Of a DNA stretch of 33,639 nucleotides, positions 10,645-18,198 are shown piece after piece. Where the stretch lies: NCBI RefSeq assembly GCF_029932565.1, contig NZ_JAOZPV010000010.1, positions 1 to 33,639 of the forward strand. Reading direction: 5' to 3'. Every line of letters begins with the position of its first letter. Within the stretch, counting starts at the first letter, position 1. This DNA is from Hydrogenimonas sp. Lineage in GTDB: Bacteria; Campylobacterota; Campylobacteria; Campylobacterales; Hydrogenimonadaceae. The notes under the pieces were generated by a model. It made no database searches. It worked only from the letters and a program-made list of their open reading frames with translations, and had not been told where the DNA came from. The translations under genes and the position numbers were made by a program.

Positions 10645-11205
10645 ATGAGTCAAGTACATTACCTTACCACACCGCTGACCGATGAAGATATTATGAATCT
10701 GAAAGCGGGCGATATCGTCTATCTATCCGGTACGATTTTTACCGCGCGTGATGCGGCACACAAACGTCTTGTCGATCTGATCGAGAGCAAGGAAGAGCTT
10801 CCCTTCCCGCTGCAGGGCGCGGTTATCTATTTTGTCGGTCCGACTCCTCCGAAGCCGGGCGAACCGATTGGAAGCGCAGGGCCTACGACAAGCTATCGTA
10901 TGGACAGTTACTCGCCGACACTCATCAAATATGGTTTGAAAGGGATGATCGGAAAAGGAAAACGCAATCAGGCTGTCAAAGATGCTTGCAAAGAGTACAA
11001 AGCGGTCTACTTCGGAGCGACAGGGGGTGCGGGTGCACTGCTTGGCAAGCTGATCAAGGAGGCGAAAGTGATTGCCTACGAAGAGCTTGGTCCCGAAGCG
11101 GTTCGTATGCTCAAGGTGGAAAATTTTCCCGTCACAGTCATTAACGACGCGTATGGCAACGACCTCTATGAAGAGGGTCGCAGACAGTACGAAGTGAAAG
11201 ACTAA
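10645..11205 (+). CDS. Class I fumarate hydratase, beta subunit
   Basis: The 186-residue partner of the preceding alpha subunit, matching the C-terminal domain of class I fumarases. Typical segments are GDIVYLSGTIFTARDAAHKR near residue 24, GPTPPKPGEPIGSAGPTTSYRMD (substrate-binding region), and GKGKRNQAV. It also shows YFGATGGAGALLGKLI in the C-terminal half. Split alpha/beta fumarases are known in archaea and many anaerobes. The gene is 9 nt after the alpha subunit and 22 nt before sucC, so one transcript is likely. Confidence 0.92.
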   Translation: MSQVHYLTTPLTDEDIMNLKAGDIVYLSGTIFTARDAAHKRLVDLIESKEELPFPLQGAVIYFVGPTPPKPGEPIGSAGPTTSYRMDSYSPTLIKYGLKGMIGKGKRNQAVKDACKEYKAVYFGATGGAGALLGKLIKEAKVIAYEELGPEAVRMLKVENFPVTVINDAYGNDLYEEGRRQYEVKD

Positions 11206-11227
11206 AATCTAAAACAAAGGATAGTCC

Positions 11228-12391
11228 ATGAATATACATGAATATCAGGCGAAAGAGATCTTCCGTCAATATGGCGTTCCTGTCCCGCGTGGCCAGGTAG
11301 CCTTCACTGTCGAAGAGGCAGTGGATGCCGCGCGAAACCTCGGAGGCAGCATCTGGGTTGTCAAAGCGCAGATTCATGCGGGCGGCCGTGGTCTCGGCGG
11401 CGGAGTCAAACTCGCAAAATCTCTTGATGAAGTGCGGGAGTGGGCCAATAAAATTCTCGGTATGACGCTGGTGACGCATCAAACAGGACCGGAAGGCAAA
11501 GTGGTACACAAAGTCTATATCGAAGAGGGTGCGGACATTCAAAAAGAGTACTATCTGGGTATGCTTCTCGACCGTGCACTCGAGATGCCGGTTATGATGG
11601 CATCCACCGAGGGCGGTATGGAGATCGAGAAAGTGGCGGAAGAGACACCTGAGAAAATCGTCAAGGTGCATATCGATCCGGCTATCGGATTCCAGGGTTT
11701 CCATGGACGTCAACTCGCCTTTGGTCTGGGACTGGCCAAGGAAGAAGTCGGGCCGTTCATCAAATTTGCCCAGGCACTCTACAAGGTCTATATGGACAAA
11801 GATGCGGAGATGATCGAGATCAATCCGCTCATCAAGACAGGTGACGGAAAATTTCTCGCACTCGATGCAAAAATGGGCTTCGACGACAGTGCTCTCGGAC
11901 GGCATCCCGATATCGTTGAAATGCGTGACCTCTCGGAAGAGGAACCGACGGAAGTCGAAGCGAAAGAGCATGGCCTGAGTTATATCAAACTCGATGGCAA
12001 TGTCGGATGTATGGTCAATGGCGCCGGTCTGGCGATGGCGACGATGGATATTATCAAGCATGAAGGAGGCGAGCCGGCCAACTTCCTCGACGTGGGTGGC
12101 GGAGCGAATCCCGAAACGGTGGCAAAAGGATTTGAAATTATTCTGAAAGATCCGAACGTCAAGGCGATTTTTGTCAACATCTTCGGCGGTATCGTCCGTT
12201 GTGACCGTGTCGCAAACGGTATTCTCGAAGCGACGAAAATCACCGATGTCAACGTGCCGGTTATCGTACGTCTTGACGGAACCAACGCGGACGAAGCTGC
12301 GGAGATTTTGAAAAATGCCGGTATCAAGAATATCATTTCTGCGACTGACCTTGCCGATGGTGCAAAAAAAGCGGTTGAAGCTGCGAAGTAA
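11228..12391 (+). CDS. sucC: Succinyl-CoA synthetase, beta subunit
   Basis: ADP-forming succinyl-CoA ligase beta subunit: the nucleotide-grasp subunit that binds succinate and Mg-ATP. The 387 residues match the family. Seen are [20 protein letters not shown] at the start, [16 protein letters not shown] of the ATP-grasp domain, EINPLI with the metal-binding Glu/Asn, and [16 protein letters not shown] in the C-terminal CoA-ligase domain. A ribosome site AAAGG precedes the ATG. SucD follows after 12 nt. In a reductive TCA cycle the enzyme makes succinyl-CoA for the oor-encoded oxidoreductase downstream. Confidence 0.96.
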   Translation: MNIHEYQAKEIFRQYGVPVPRGQVAFTVEEAVDAARNLGGSIWVVKAQIHAGGRGLGGGVKLAKSLDEVREWANKILGMTLVTHQTGPEGKVVHKVYIEEGADIQKEYYLGMLLDRALEMPVMMASTEGGMEIEKVAEETPEKIVKVHIDPAIGFQGFHGRQLAFGLGLAKEEVGPFIKFAQALYKVYMDKDAEMIEINPLIKTGDGKFLALDAKMGFDDSALGRHPDIVEMRDLSEEEPTEVEAKEHGLSYIKLDGNVGCMVNGAGLAMATMDIIKHEGGEPANFLDVGGGANPETVAKGFEIILKDPNVKAIFVNIFGGIVRCDRVANGILEATKITDVNVPVIVRLDGTNADEAAEILKNAGIKNIISATDLADGAKKAVEAAK

Positions 12392-12403
12392 AAGGAGAGA
12401 AGT

Positions 12404-13276
12404 ATGAGTATTTTGGTCAATAAAGATACAAAAGTTATCGTTCAGGGATTTACCGGTAAAGAGGGTACCTTCCATGCTTCTCAGTGCATTGAGTACGGTA
12501 CGAAAATCGTTGGCGGTGTGACACCGGGCAAAGGTGGACAGGAGCATCTGGGACAGCCGGTATTCAATACGGTCAAAGAGGCTGTCGAGGCGACAGGTGC
12601 AACCGTTTCGATGATCTTCGTTCCGCCGGCCTTCGTAGCGGATGCCGTGATGGAAGCGGCGGACGCGGGAATCGAACTGGCCGTCATCATCACCGAAGGC
12701 GCACCGGTCAAGGACATGATGTACGCCAAAGCCTATGCGACGAAAAAGGGGATGAACACGATCGGACCGAACTGTCCGGGTATCATTACCGCCGAAGAGT
12801 GCAAAATCGGTATCATGCCGGGCTTCATCTTCAAGAAAGGGCCGGTCGGACTCATCTCCAAATCGGGTACGCTGACGTACGAAGCCTCCAATCAGGTCGT
12901 CAAAGAGGGTCTCGGCATCACGACGGCTGTCGGTATCGGGGGAGACCCGATCATCGGGCTGAGCTACAAGCAGCTTCTTCCGATGTTCGAAGCGGATCCG
13001 GAGACCGAAGCGATCGTTATGATCGGTGAGATCGGCGGGGACCTCGAAATTCAGGCAGCAGCGTATATCAAAGAGAACATCAGCAAGCCGGTCGTTGCCT
13101 TCATCGCCGGTCAGACGGCTCCGAAAGGCAAGCGTATGGGACATGCCGGTGCGATCATCTCCGGCGGAAGCGGAACGGCAGCCGAAAAGATGGCGGCCCT
13201 CGAAGCGGCTGGCGTCAAAGTCGTCGTATCTCCGGCTGACATCGGCAAAGCGGTCAAAGAGGTAATGGGAAAGTAA
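12404..13276 (+). CDS. sucD: Succinyl-CoA synthetase, alpha subunit
   Basis: CoA-binding, phosphohistidine-carrying subunit of succinyl-CoA ligase, 290 residues. The N-terminal CoA-binding domain shows [20 protein letters not shown] and GGVTPGKGG. The C-terminal domain carries [20 protein letters not shown] with the phosphorylated His. Together with SucC it forms the heterotetramer or dimer. It is preceded by AAAAGGAG and followed after only 2 nt by the small metal-binding protein gene, so the operon continues toward oorDABC. Confidence 0.96.
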   Translation: MSILVNKDTKVIVQGFTGKEGTFHASQCIEYGTKIVGGVTPGKGGQEHLGQPVFNTVKEAVEATGATVSMIFVPPAFVADAVMEAADAGIELAVIITEGAPVKDMMYAKAYATKKGMNTIGPNCPGIITAEECKIGIMPGFIFKKGPVGLISKSGTLTYEASNQVVKEGLGITTAVGIGGDPIIGLSYKQLLPMFEADPETEAIVMIGEIGGDLEIQAAAYIKENISKPVVAFIAGQTAPKGKRMGHAGAIISGGSGTAAEKMAALEAAGVKVVVSPADIGKAVKEVMGK

Positions 13277-13278
13277 GG

Positions 13279-13578
13279 ATGCTCAAAACCTACGATGTGG
13301 CCAATATCCGGTGCGAAGGGTGTGCCAGTACGATCAAAAAGGCGCTCTCTGAGCACTTTGGTAACAGCGTAGAAATCGATCTGAGTGTCATGCCACGAAA
13401 GGTAACAGTGGATCTGACGGATTCATCGCAGGAGGAGCTTTTAATAGCGACCTTAAGGAAGCTGGGTTATCCTCTAATCAACGATGAACTGTCGGGCATC
13501 GAAGGAGCAGTGATGAAGGGTAAGAGCTTCGTCTCGTGCGCCGTAGGAAAATTCAATCCAACGAAGGAGAAGCAATGA
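13279..13578 (+). CDS. Heavy-metal-associated (HMA) domain protein
   Basis: A 99-residue protein whose first 68 residues form a HMA/CopZ-like fold: IRCEGCASTIKKAL holds the CxxC metal site, and the later RKVTVDL and LRKLGYPL segments match the fold. The last 30 residues form an extra tail with one more Cys (FVSCAVGKF). It begins 2 nt after the sucD stop, and its stop overlaps the oorD start by ATGA. That position implies co-expression with 2-oxoglutarate:ferredoxin oxidoreductase. The bound metal (copper by family precedent) and the role are unknown; metal delivery or protection of iron-sulfur enzymes is possible. Confidence 0.85.
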   Translation: MLKTYDVANIRCEGCASTIKKALSEHFGNSVEIDLSVMPRKVTVDLTDSSQEELLIATLRKLGYPLINDELSGIEGAVMKGKSFVSCAVGKFNPTKEKQ

Positions 13579-13892
13579 GTCTGATGAAAGCACCGGAAAA
13601 CACACCGGTCTGGACCGACGAGAGTCGCTGTAAGGCGTGTGACATCTGTGTGGCGGTATGTCCTGCGGGCGTTTTGGCAATGCGCTACGAGCCCCATTCG
13701 GTTCTGGGCGAAATGATTACCGTAGAGGCACCGGAACTCTGCATAGGATGCAACGAGTGTGAACTGAGCTGTCCCGATTTCGCAATTTTCGTCGCAGACA
13801 GAAAAGAGTACAAGTTCGCCAAATTGACCGATGCGGCGAAAGAGCGGGCTGAAGCGATCAAGAACAACAAATATATGACGCTGAGCGCATAA
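13575..13892 (+). CDS. oorD: 2-oxoglutarate:ferredoxin oxidoreductase, delta (ferredoxin) subunit
   Basis: Small bis-[4Fe-4S] subunit passing electrons between ferredoxin and the catalytic alpha/beta subunits. The track ORF starts too early; ATG at 13575 follows AAGGAG (13564-13569) and overlaps the HMA gene stop by ATGA, giving 105 residues. Two cluster motifs are visible, CKACDICVAVCP near residue 22 and CIGCNECELSCP near residue 60. Gene order D-A-B-C is that of Campylobacter and Helicobacter oor/kor operons. Confidence 0.93.
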   Translation: MSLMKAPENTPVWTDESRCKACDICVAVCPAGVLAMRYEPHSVLGEMITVEAPELCIGCNECELSCPDFAIFVADRKEYKFAKLTDAAKERAEAIKNNKYMTLSA

Positions 13893-13901
13893 GGAGTTAG
13901 A

Positions 13902-15035
13902 ATGGCAAGAGAAGTAATTTCCAGTGGTAACGACCTGGCAGCGAAGGCTGCGGTCGATGCGGGATGTATGTTTTTCGGGGGATATCCGATTACGCCGTCG
14001 AGTGAGGTCATGCACACCATCTCCGATCTGCTTCCGAAAGTAGGCGGAGCGTCCATTCAGATGGAAGATGAGATCGCAGGTATCTGTGCGGCTATCGGCG
14101 CGTCAATGAGCGGTGTCCGATCCATGACGGCGACGTCTGGTCCCGGTATTTCACTGAAGGCGGAAAACCTCGGTCTGGCTCAGATGGCGGAAGTTCCGCT
14201 GGTTGTCGTCAACGTTATGCGCGGCGGTCCTTCCACCGGTCTTCCGACCCGTGTTTCCCAGGGTGATATCGCGCAGGCGAAAAACCCTTCGCACGGTGAC
14301 TACAAATCGATCACTGTCTGTGCGGGCAATCTTCAGGAGTGTTATACCGAAACGGTCCGTGCATTCAACCTGGCCGACCGTTTCATGCAGCCGGTCATCG
14401 TACTTCTGGACGAAACGATAGGCCATATGCATGGTAAAGCGATCCTTCCCGATCTCGAAGAGGTACAGGCGGGCATCAAACTTCGCAAAACGTTCGACGG
14501 CCCGGCGGAAGAGTACAAACCCTACGGCGTCGCACAGGACGAGCCGGCGGTACTGAACCCGATGTTCAAAGGGTATCGCTACCACTTCACGGGTCTGCAC
14601 CATGATGCGATGGGATTCCCGACCGAAGAGATCGAAACATGCCGCAAGCTGATCGACCGTCTTTTCCGCAAAGTCGATGAACACACAGATGAACTGGAGA
14701 GCAACGAAGAGTACATGCTCGACGATGCCGATATCCTGTTGATCGGTTACGGATCCGCGTCGCTGGCGATCAAGGAAGCGATCCTGAGACTTCGCGACGA
14801 AGGGATCAAAGCGGGTATGTTCCGACCGATCACGGTATGGCCAAGCCCCGAGAAACGTCTCTACGAGCTGGGGCAGAAGTTCGACAAAGTACTTTCTGTC
14901 GAACTGAACCAGGGACAGTATCTCGAAGAGATTCAGCGCGCAATGGGGCGCAAGGATATCCAGAAATTGACCAAAACGAACGGACGACCGTTCTCGCCGC
15001 AGGATATCATTGACAAAGTGAAGGAGGTTTTCTGA
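13902..15035 (+). CDS. oorA: 2-oxoglutarate:ferredoxin oxidoreductase, alpha subunit
   Basis: Catalytic subunit (pyrimidine-binding half) of the CoA-acylating enzyme that interconverts 2-oxoglutarate + CoA with succinyl-CoA + CO2 using ferredoxin. In autotrophic Campylobacterota it runs in the carboxylating direction. The 377 residues show FGGYPITPSSEV near residue 26, MEDEIAGICAAIGASMSG, and TATSGPGISLKAEN, all typical of this family. The C-terminal domain II contains LLIGYGSASLAIKEA. AAGGAG lies 6 nt before the start and oorB follows after 1 nt. Confidence 0.95.
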   Translation: MAREVISSGNDLAAKAAVDAGCMFFGGYPITPSSEVMHTISDLLPKVGGASIQMEDEIAGICAAIGASMSGVRSMTATSGPGISLKAENLGLAQMAEVPLVVVNVMRGGPSTGLPTRVSQGDIAQAKNPSHGDYKSITVCAGNLQECYTETVRAFNLADRFMQPVIVLLDETIGHMHGKAILPDLEEVQAGIKLRKTFDGPAEEYKPYGVAQDEPAVLNPMFKGYRYHFTGLHHDAMGFPTEEIETCRKLIDRLFRKVDEHTDELESNEEYMLDDADILLIGYGSASLAIKEAILRLRDEGIKAGMFRPITVWPSPEKRLYELGQKFDKVLSVELNQGQYLEEIQRAMGRKDIQKLTKTNGRPFSPQDIIDKVKEVF

Positions 15036-15036
15036 T

Positions 15037-15894
15037 ATGGCATTTAATTATGATGAATATTTACGACTGGAAAAGATGCCCACACTCTGGTGCTGGGGTT
15101 GTGGCGATGGTGTAATTCTCAAATCGTTCATCCGTGCAGTTGACAAACTGGGACTCAGTAAAGACGATGTCTGTGTCGTCTCTGGAATCGGCTGTTCCGG
15201 ACGTTTCAGCTCGTATGTCGACTTCAATACGGTTCACACGACGCATGGACGGACTGTTGCCTATGCGACAGGTATCAAGCTGGCGAATCCGGACAAACAT
15301 GTCATCTGTGTCGCAGGTGACGGAGATGCGCTGGCGATCGGCGGTAACCACACGATTCACGGATGCCGCCGGAATATCGACATTACGTTGATCGTCATCA
15401 ACAACTTCATCTACGGTCTGACCAATTCCCAAACATCTCCGACGACACCGCGAGGTTTCTGGTCGGTTACGATGAAGCAGGGCAACATCGATCCGACATT
15501 CGATGGTTGCAAACTGGCTGAAGCGGCAGGGGCCTCTTTTGTTGCGCGTGAAAAAGTTTCCGAGCCGAAAAAAGTGGAGAAAGTCATCACATCTGCTCTT
15601 CAGCACAAAGGTTTCTCCTATGTCGAGATTCTCTCCAACTGTCATATCAACCTTGGTCGAAAGAACAAGATGGCATCTGCCATGGATAACCTCGACTGGA
15701 TCGACAGTATCACAATGTCAAAGAAGAAGTATGATGCACTTCCGGAAGAGGAGAAAATCAACATACTTCCGACCGGTATTCTGAAACAGGATAAAGAAGC
15801 GCCGGAGTACTGTGATATGTACGGCAAGCTCAAAGAGGTTTATCAGGGTAAGCGCGAAAAATTCACGCCGGCCGATTTCAAAAAAGTCATATAA
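15037..15894 (+). CDS. oorB: 2-oxoglutarate:ferredoxin oxidoreductase, beta subunit
   Basis: Thiamine-diphosphate-binding catalytic subunit, 285 residues. The TPP/Mg motif GDGDALAIGGNH and the following NNFIYGLTNSQTSPT are clear. WCWGCGDG near the N terminus and GIGCSGRFSSYVDF match the family. In several family members a [4Fe-4S] cluster is bound by Cys residues in this subunit. A strong AAGGAGG ribosome site (15021-15027) lies at the end of oorA, and the gene is followed after 10 nt by oorC. Confidence 0.95.
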   Translation: MAFNYDEYLRLEKMPTLWCWGCGDGVILKSFIRAVDKLGLSKDDVCVVSGIGCSGRFSSYVDFNTVHTTHGRTVAYATGIKLANPDKHVICVAGDGDALAIGGNHTIHGCRRNIDITLIVINNFIYGLTNSQTSPTTPRGFWSVTMKQGNIDPTFDGCKLAEAAGASFVAREKVSEPKKVEKVITSALQHKGFSYVEILSNCHINLGRKNKMASAMDNLDWIDSITMSKKKYDALPEEEKINILPTGILKQDKEAPEYCDMYGKLKEVYQGKREKFTPADFKKVI

Positions 15895-15904
15895 GGGGTT
15901 GTTC

Positions 15905-16480
15905 ATGAGCAGAATTGTAATGCGCTTTACCGGTGTAGGTGGACAGGGTGTCCTCCTTGCCGGAGAGATTTTTGCGGCGGCCAAAATCAAGATGGGTGGC
16001 TACGGTGTTAAAACTGCAACCTATACCTCCCAGGTTCGTGGCGGCCCGACTGTCGTTGATATTCAGCTTGACGACAAGGAGATATTCTATCCGTATGCGA
16101 TCGACGGACAGATCGATTTTATGCTTTCTGTTGCAGACAAAAGTTACCAGCTTTTTAAAGATGGTGTTGCCGAAGGCGGTATCATTGTTGTCGATCCAAA
16201 TCTGGTCTATCCGACGGATGAAGATCGAAAAAAATGGAAAATCGTCGAGATACCGATCATTACGATTGCGAAAGAAGAGGTTGGAAACGTGATTACCCAA
16301 AGTGTCGTCGCGTTGGCAATCGCCAACACCTTCATGAATGCGATTCCGGAAGAGACACTGATTGAAACGATGCTTAGTAAAGTACCCAAAAAGGTTCACG
16401 AAGCGAACATTAAAGCGTATGAACTGGGTAAAAAATATGCGCTTGAAGCGATGGAAAAAATGGGTATCGAACCCCGTTAA
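15905..16480 (+). CDS. oorC: 2-oxoglutarate:ferredoxin oxidoreductase, gamma subunit
   Basis: Last subunit of the oxidoreductase, 191 residues. The track ORF begins too far upstream; ATG at 15905 after AAGGGG gives MSRIVMRFTGVGGQGVLLAG, the standard gamma-subunit N terminus. TYTSQVRGGPTVVDIQL is also a family signature. It closes the mdh-to-oorC set. The 100 nt that follow hold a weak hairpin and then the promoter of the RNase P RNA gene. Confidence 0.94.
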   Translation: MSRIVMRFTGVGGQGVLLAGEIFAAAKIKMGGYGVKTATYTSQVRGGPTVVDIQLDDKEIFYPYAIDGQIDFMLSVADKSYQLFKDGVAEGGIIVVDPNLVYPTDEDRKKWKIVEIPIITIAKEEVGNVITQSVVALAIANTFMNAIPEETLIETMLSKVPKKVHEANIKAYELGKKYALEAMEKMGIEPR

Positions 16481-16510
16481 AATAACTGATCCTTCCTTCT
16501 AGCAGATGTT

Positions 16511-16526
16511 CGGGGCTTTTGCCTCG
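16511..16526 (+). terminator. Weak hairpin after oorC
   Basis: CGGGGC-TTTT-GCCTCG forms a 6-bp stem with one G-T pair, 30 nt after the oorC stop. A pyrimidine-rich stretch follows but no clean T-run. It is the only candidate end signal of the operon. Confidence 0.3.
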
Positions 16527-16568
16527 GCATCGTTCTCTCAGATCCTTTCTTTTTACCTTAAATTTTGC

Positions 16569-16574
16569 TAAAAT
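16569..16574 (+). promoter_or_regulatory. Likely -10 element of rnpB
   Basis: TAAAAT at 16569-16574 precedes the predicted 5' end of RNase P RNA by about 8 nt, the right distance for a transcription start. The -35 region (TTTCTT at 16546) is poor. Confidence 0.5.
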
Positions 16575-16582
16575 ACACATAC

Positions 16583-16975
<393 letters not shown>

Positions 16976-17152
16976 CTTTCATCAACCGTTTGACAATCTC
17001 TACTCATTCAATCTCAATATACAAAATGTGTTTTTTGGAAACACTCTGGGATCACTTTTGTAAAAAAATCTCTTGAATTTCGTATCACAACGAAATCCGT
17101 ATCGATGTAGTGTAGAATAAATTATTATATTTCATCGTCAAAGGTAGATCTC
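16976..17152 (+). promoter_or_regulatory. Leader region of the carbonic anhydrase gene with inverted repeats
   Basis: This AT-rich 177-nt gap holds a perfect -35 hexamer TTGACA at 16990 without a good -10 partner. It also contains a 6-bp hairpin GTGTTT-N5-AAACAC (17028-17044) and a 7-bp dyad ATTTCGT-N6-ACGAAAT (17077-17096) centred about 65 nt before the start codon. TAGAAT at 17112 could be the -10. The dyad may be an operator, but nothing identifies a regulator. Confidence 0.35.
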
Positions 17153-17902
17153 ATGAAAAAAGTAATGTCGTTTATGTTGGGTGCCGGTATGGCCGCATCG
17201 TTCGCTCTGGCTGGAGGCCATGGTATCCACTGGGGATACAGTGGAGAGGGTGCACCTGCGCACTGGGGTGATCTTTCAGAAGATTTTGTTCTCTGTAAGA
17301 TCGGGAAAAATCAGTCACCCATCGATCTGCGTACCGACAAAGCCTACGAGACCGATCTTCCTTCGATCGTCTTCAGCTACCATGCCGGATCTCGTAACGA
17401 AATCAACAATGGCCACTCCGTTCAGGTGAATATCAAACCCGGCAGCTATATCATGGTCGACGGAATCAGATTCGAATTGAAGCAGTTCCACTTCCATACT
17501 CCCAGCGAAAACACAATCGACGGCAAATCTTTTCCCATGGAGGCCCACTTTGTGCATGTCGACGAAGATGGCAACATTGCCGTTGTCGCTCTGATGTTCG
17601 AGTACGGAAAGAAGAACAGCGTGCTGGAGCGTTTCTGGAACGTGATGCCCGAGCGTGCCGGAGACCGCAGAGATATCTCCATTTCTGCCGAAGAGATCAG
17701 AAAACTTTTCCCGAAAAAGAGAGACTACTACCGTTTTAACGGATCTTTGACGACGCCTCCCTGTTCGGAGGGTGTACGCTGGTTTGTACTCAAAGAGCCG
17801 ATGACGGTCACAAAAAAACAGGTGGAGCAGTTCGCACGGGTCATGGGTGAACCCAACAACCGACCCGTACACCCGCTCAACGCCCGCTGTATCCTCAAAT
17901 AG
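17153..17902 (+). CDS. Alpha-class carbonic anhydrase, periplasmic
   Basis: Zinc enzyme that hydrates CO2 to bicarbonate. The 249 residues start with a signal peptide (MKKVMSFMLGAGMAASFALA, cleavage near residue 20), so the enzyme is exported. The alpha-class signatures are intact: QFHFHTPSEN supplies two zinc His ligands, EAHFVH supplies the third, and GSLTTPPCSEGVRWFV is the conserved C-terminal segment. KNQSPIDL is also typical. Two Cys (in VLCKIG and PPCSEG) can form the usual disulfide. A periplasmic enzyme next to carbon-fixation genes suggests a role in supplying inorganic carbon or in pH homeostasis. Confidence 0.95.
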   Translation: MKKVMSFMLGAGMAASFALAGGHGIHWGYSGEGAPAHWGDLSEDFVLCKIGKNQSPIDLRTDKAYETDLPSIVFSYHAGSRNEINNGHSVQVNIKPGSYIMVDGIRFELKQFHFHTPSENTIDGKSFPMEAHFVHVDEDGNIAVVALMFEYGKKNSVLERFWNVMPERAGDRRDISISAEEIRKLFPKKRDYYRFNGSLTTPPCSEGVRWFVLKEPMTVTKKQVEQFARVMGEPNNRPVHPLNARCILK

Positions 17903-17907
17903 GCCAT

Positions 17908-18144
17908 ATGCACGATCCTTTCGAGATCCCTTCACGAAAGCAGACGCGGCGGAAACCTTTCCGTCCGCGCTGCAAAACCTGCCGTACCAACAGACACATC
18001 GTCCCCGTCGTCTACAGTATCGAGATAAGTGAAGAGCTTCTGGAAAAAGAGCGTGCCGGGGAGATCAGGATCGGCGGCAATGCACGCAGCGTCGATGCGC
18101 CGAACTGGTATTGCTCGAAGTGCGGGGGAGCGTTTCAACGGTAG
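17908..18144 (+). CDS. Small CxxC/CxxC putative zinc-ribbon protein
   Basis: A 78-residue protein starting 5 nt after the carbonic anhydrase stop. It has two metal-binding-like pairs, CKTC near residue 22 and CSKC near residue 69, which could form one zinc ribbon with a long central insert. The N terminus is basic (SRKQTRRKPFRPR). The ribosome site is weak. I do not recognise the family. Close spacing suggests co-transcription with the carbonic anhydrase, but function is unknown. Confidence 0.6.
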   Translation: MHDPFEIPSRKQTRRKPFRPRCKTCRTNRHIVPVVYSIEISEELLEKERAGEIRIGGNARSVDAPNWYCSKCGGAFQR

Positions 18145-18167
18145 TCGAAAATTACAGGTATTAGGTT

Positions 18168-18198
18168 CTATCGACCATCGACCTGTGACTATCGACTA
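18168..18198 (-). repeat. Dispersed 31-nt intergenic repeat, copy A
   Basis: Read on the minus strand this is TAGTCGATAGTCACAGGTCG followed by ATGGTCGATAG. It matches copy B at 32653-32683 at 23 of 31 positions without gaps. It is built from repeated GTCGATRGT-like units. It lies between convergent genes and its first three bases are the TAG stop codon of the AMP ligase gene. Confidence 0.6.

Noticed and set aside
11141-13144. 667-residue minus-strand ORF antisense to sucC and sucD
   Set aside because: It is a shadow of two clearly conserved genes. Its composition (many His, Arg, Phe, Asp) is what the reverse strand of GAT/GTC/GAA-rich codons gives, and it has no recognisable domain.
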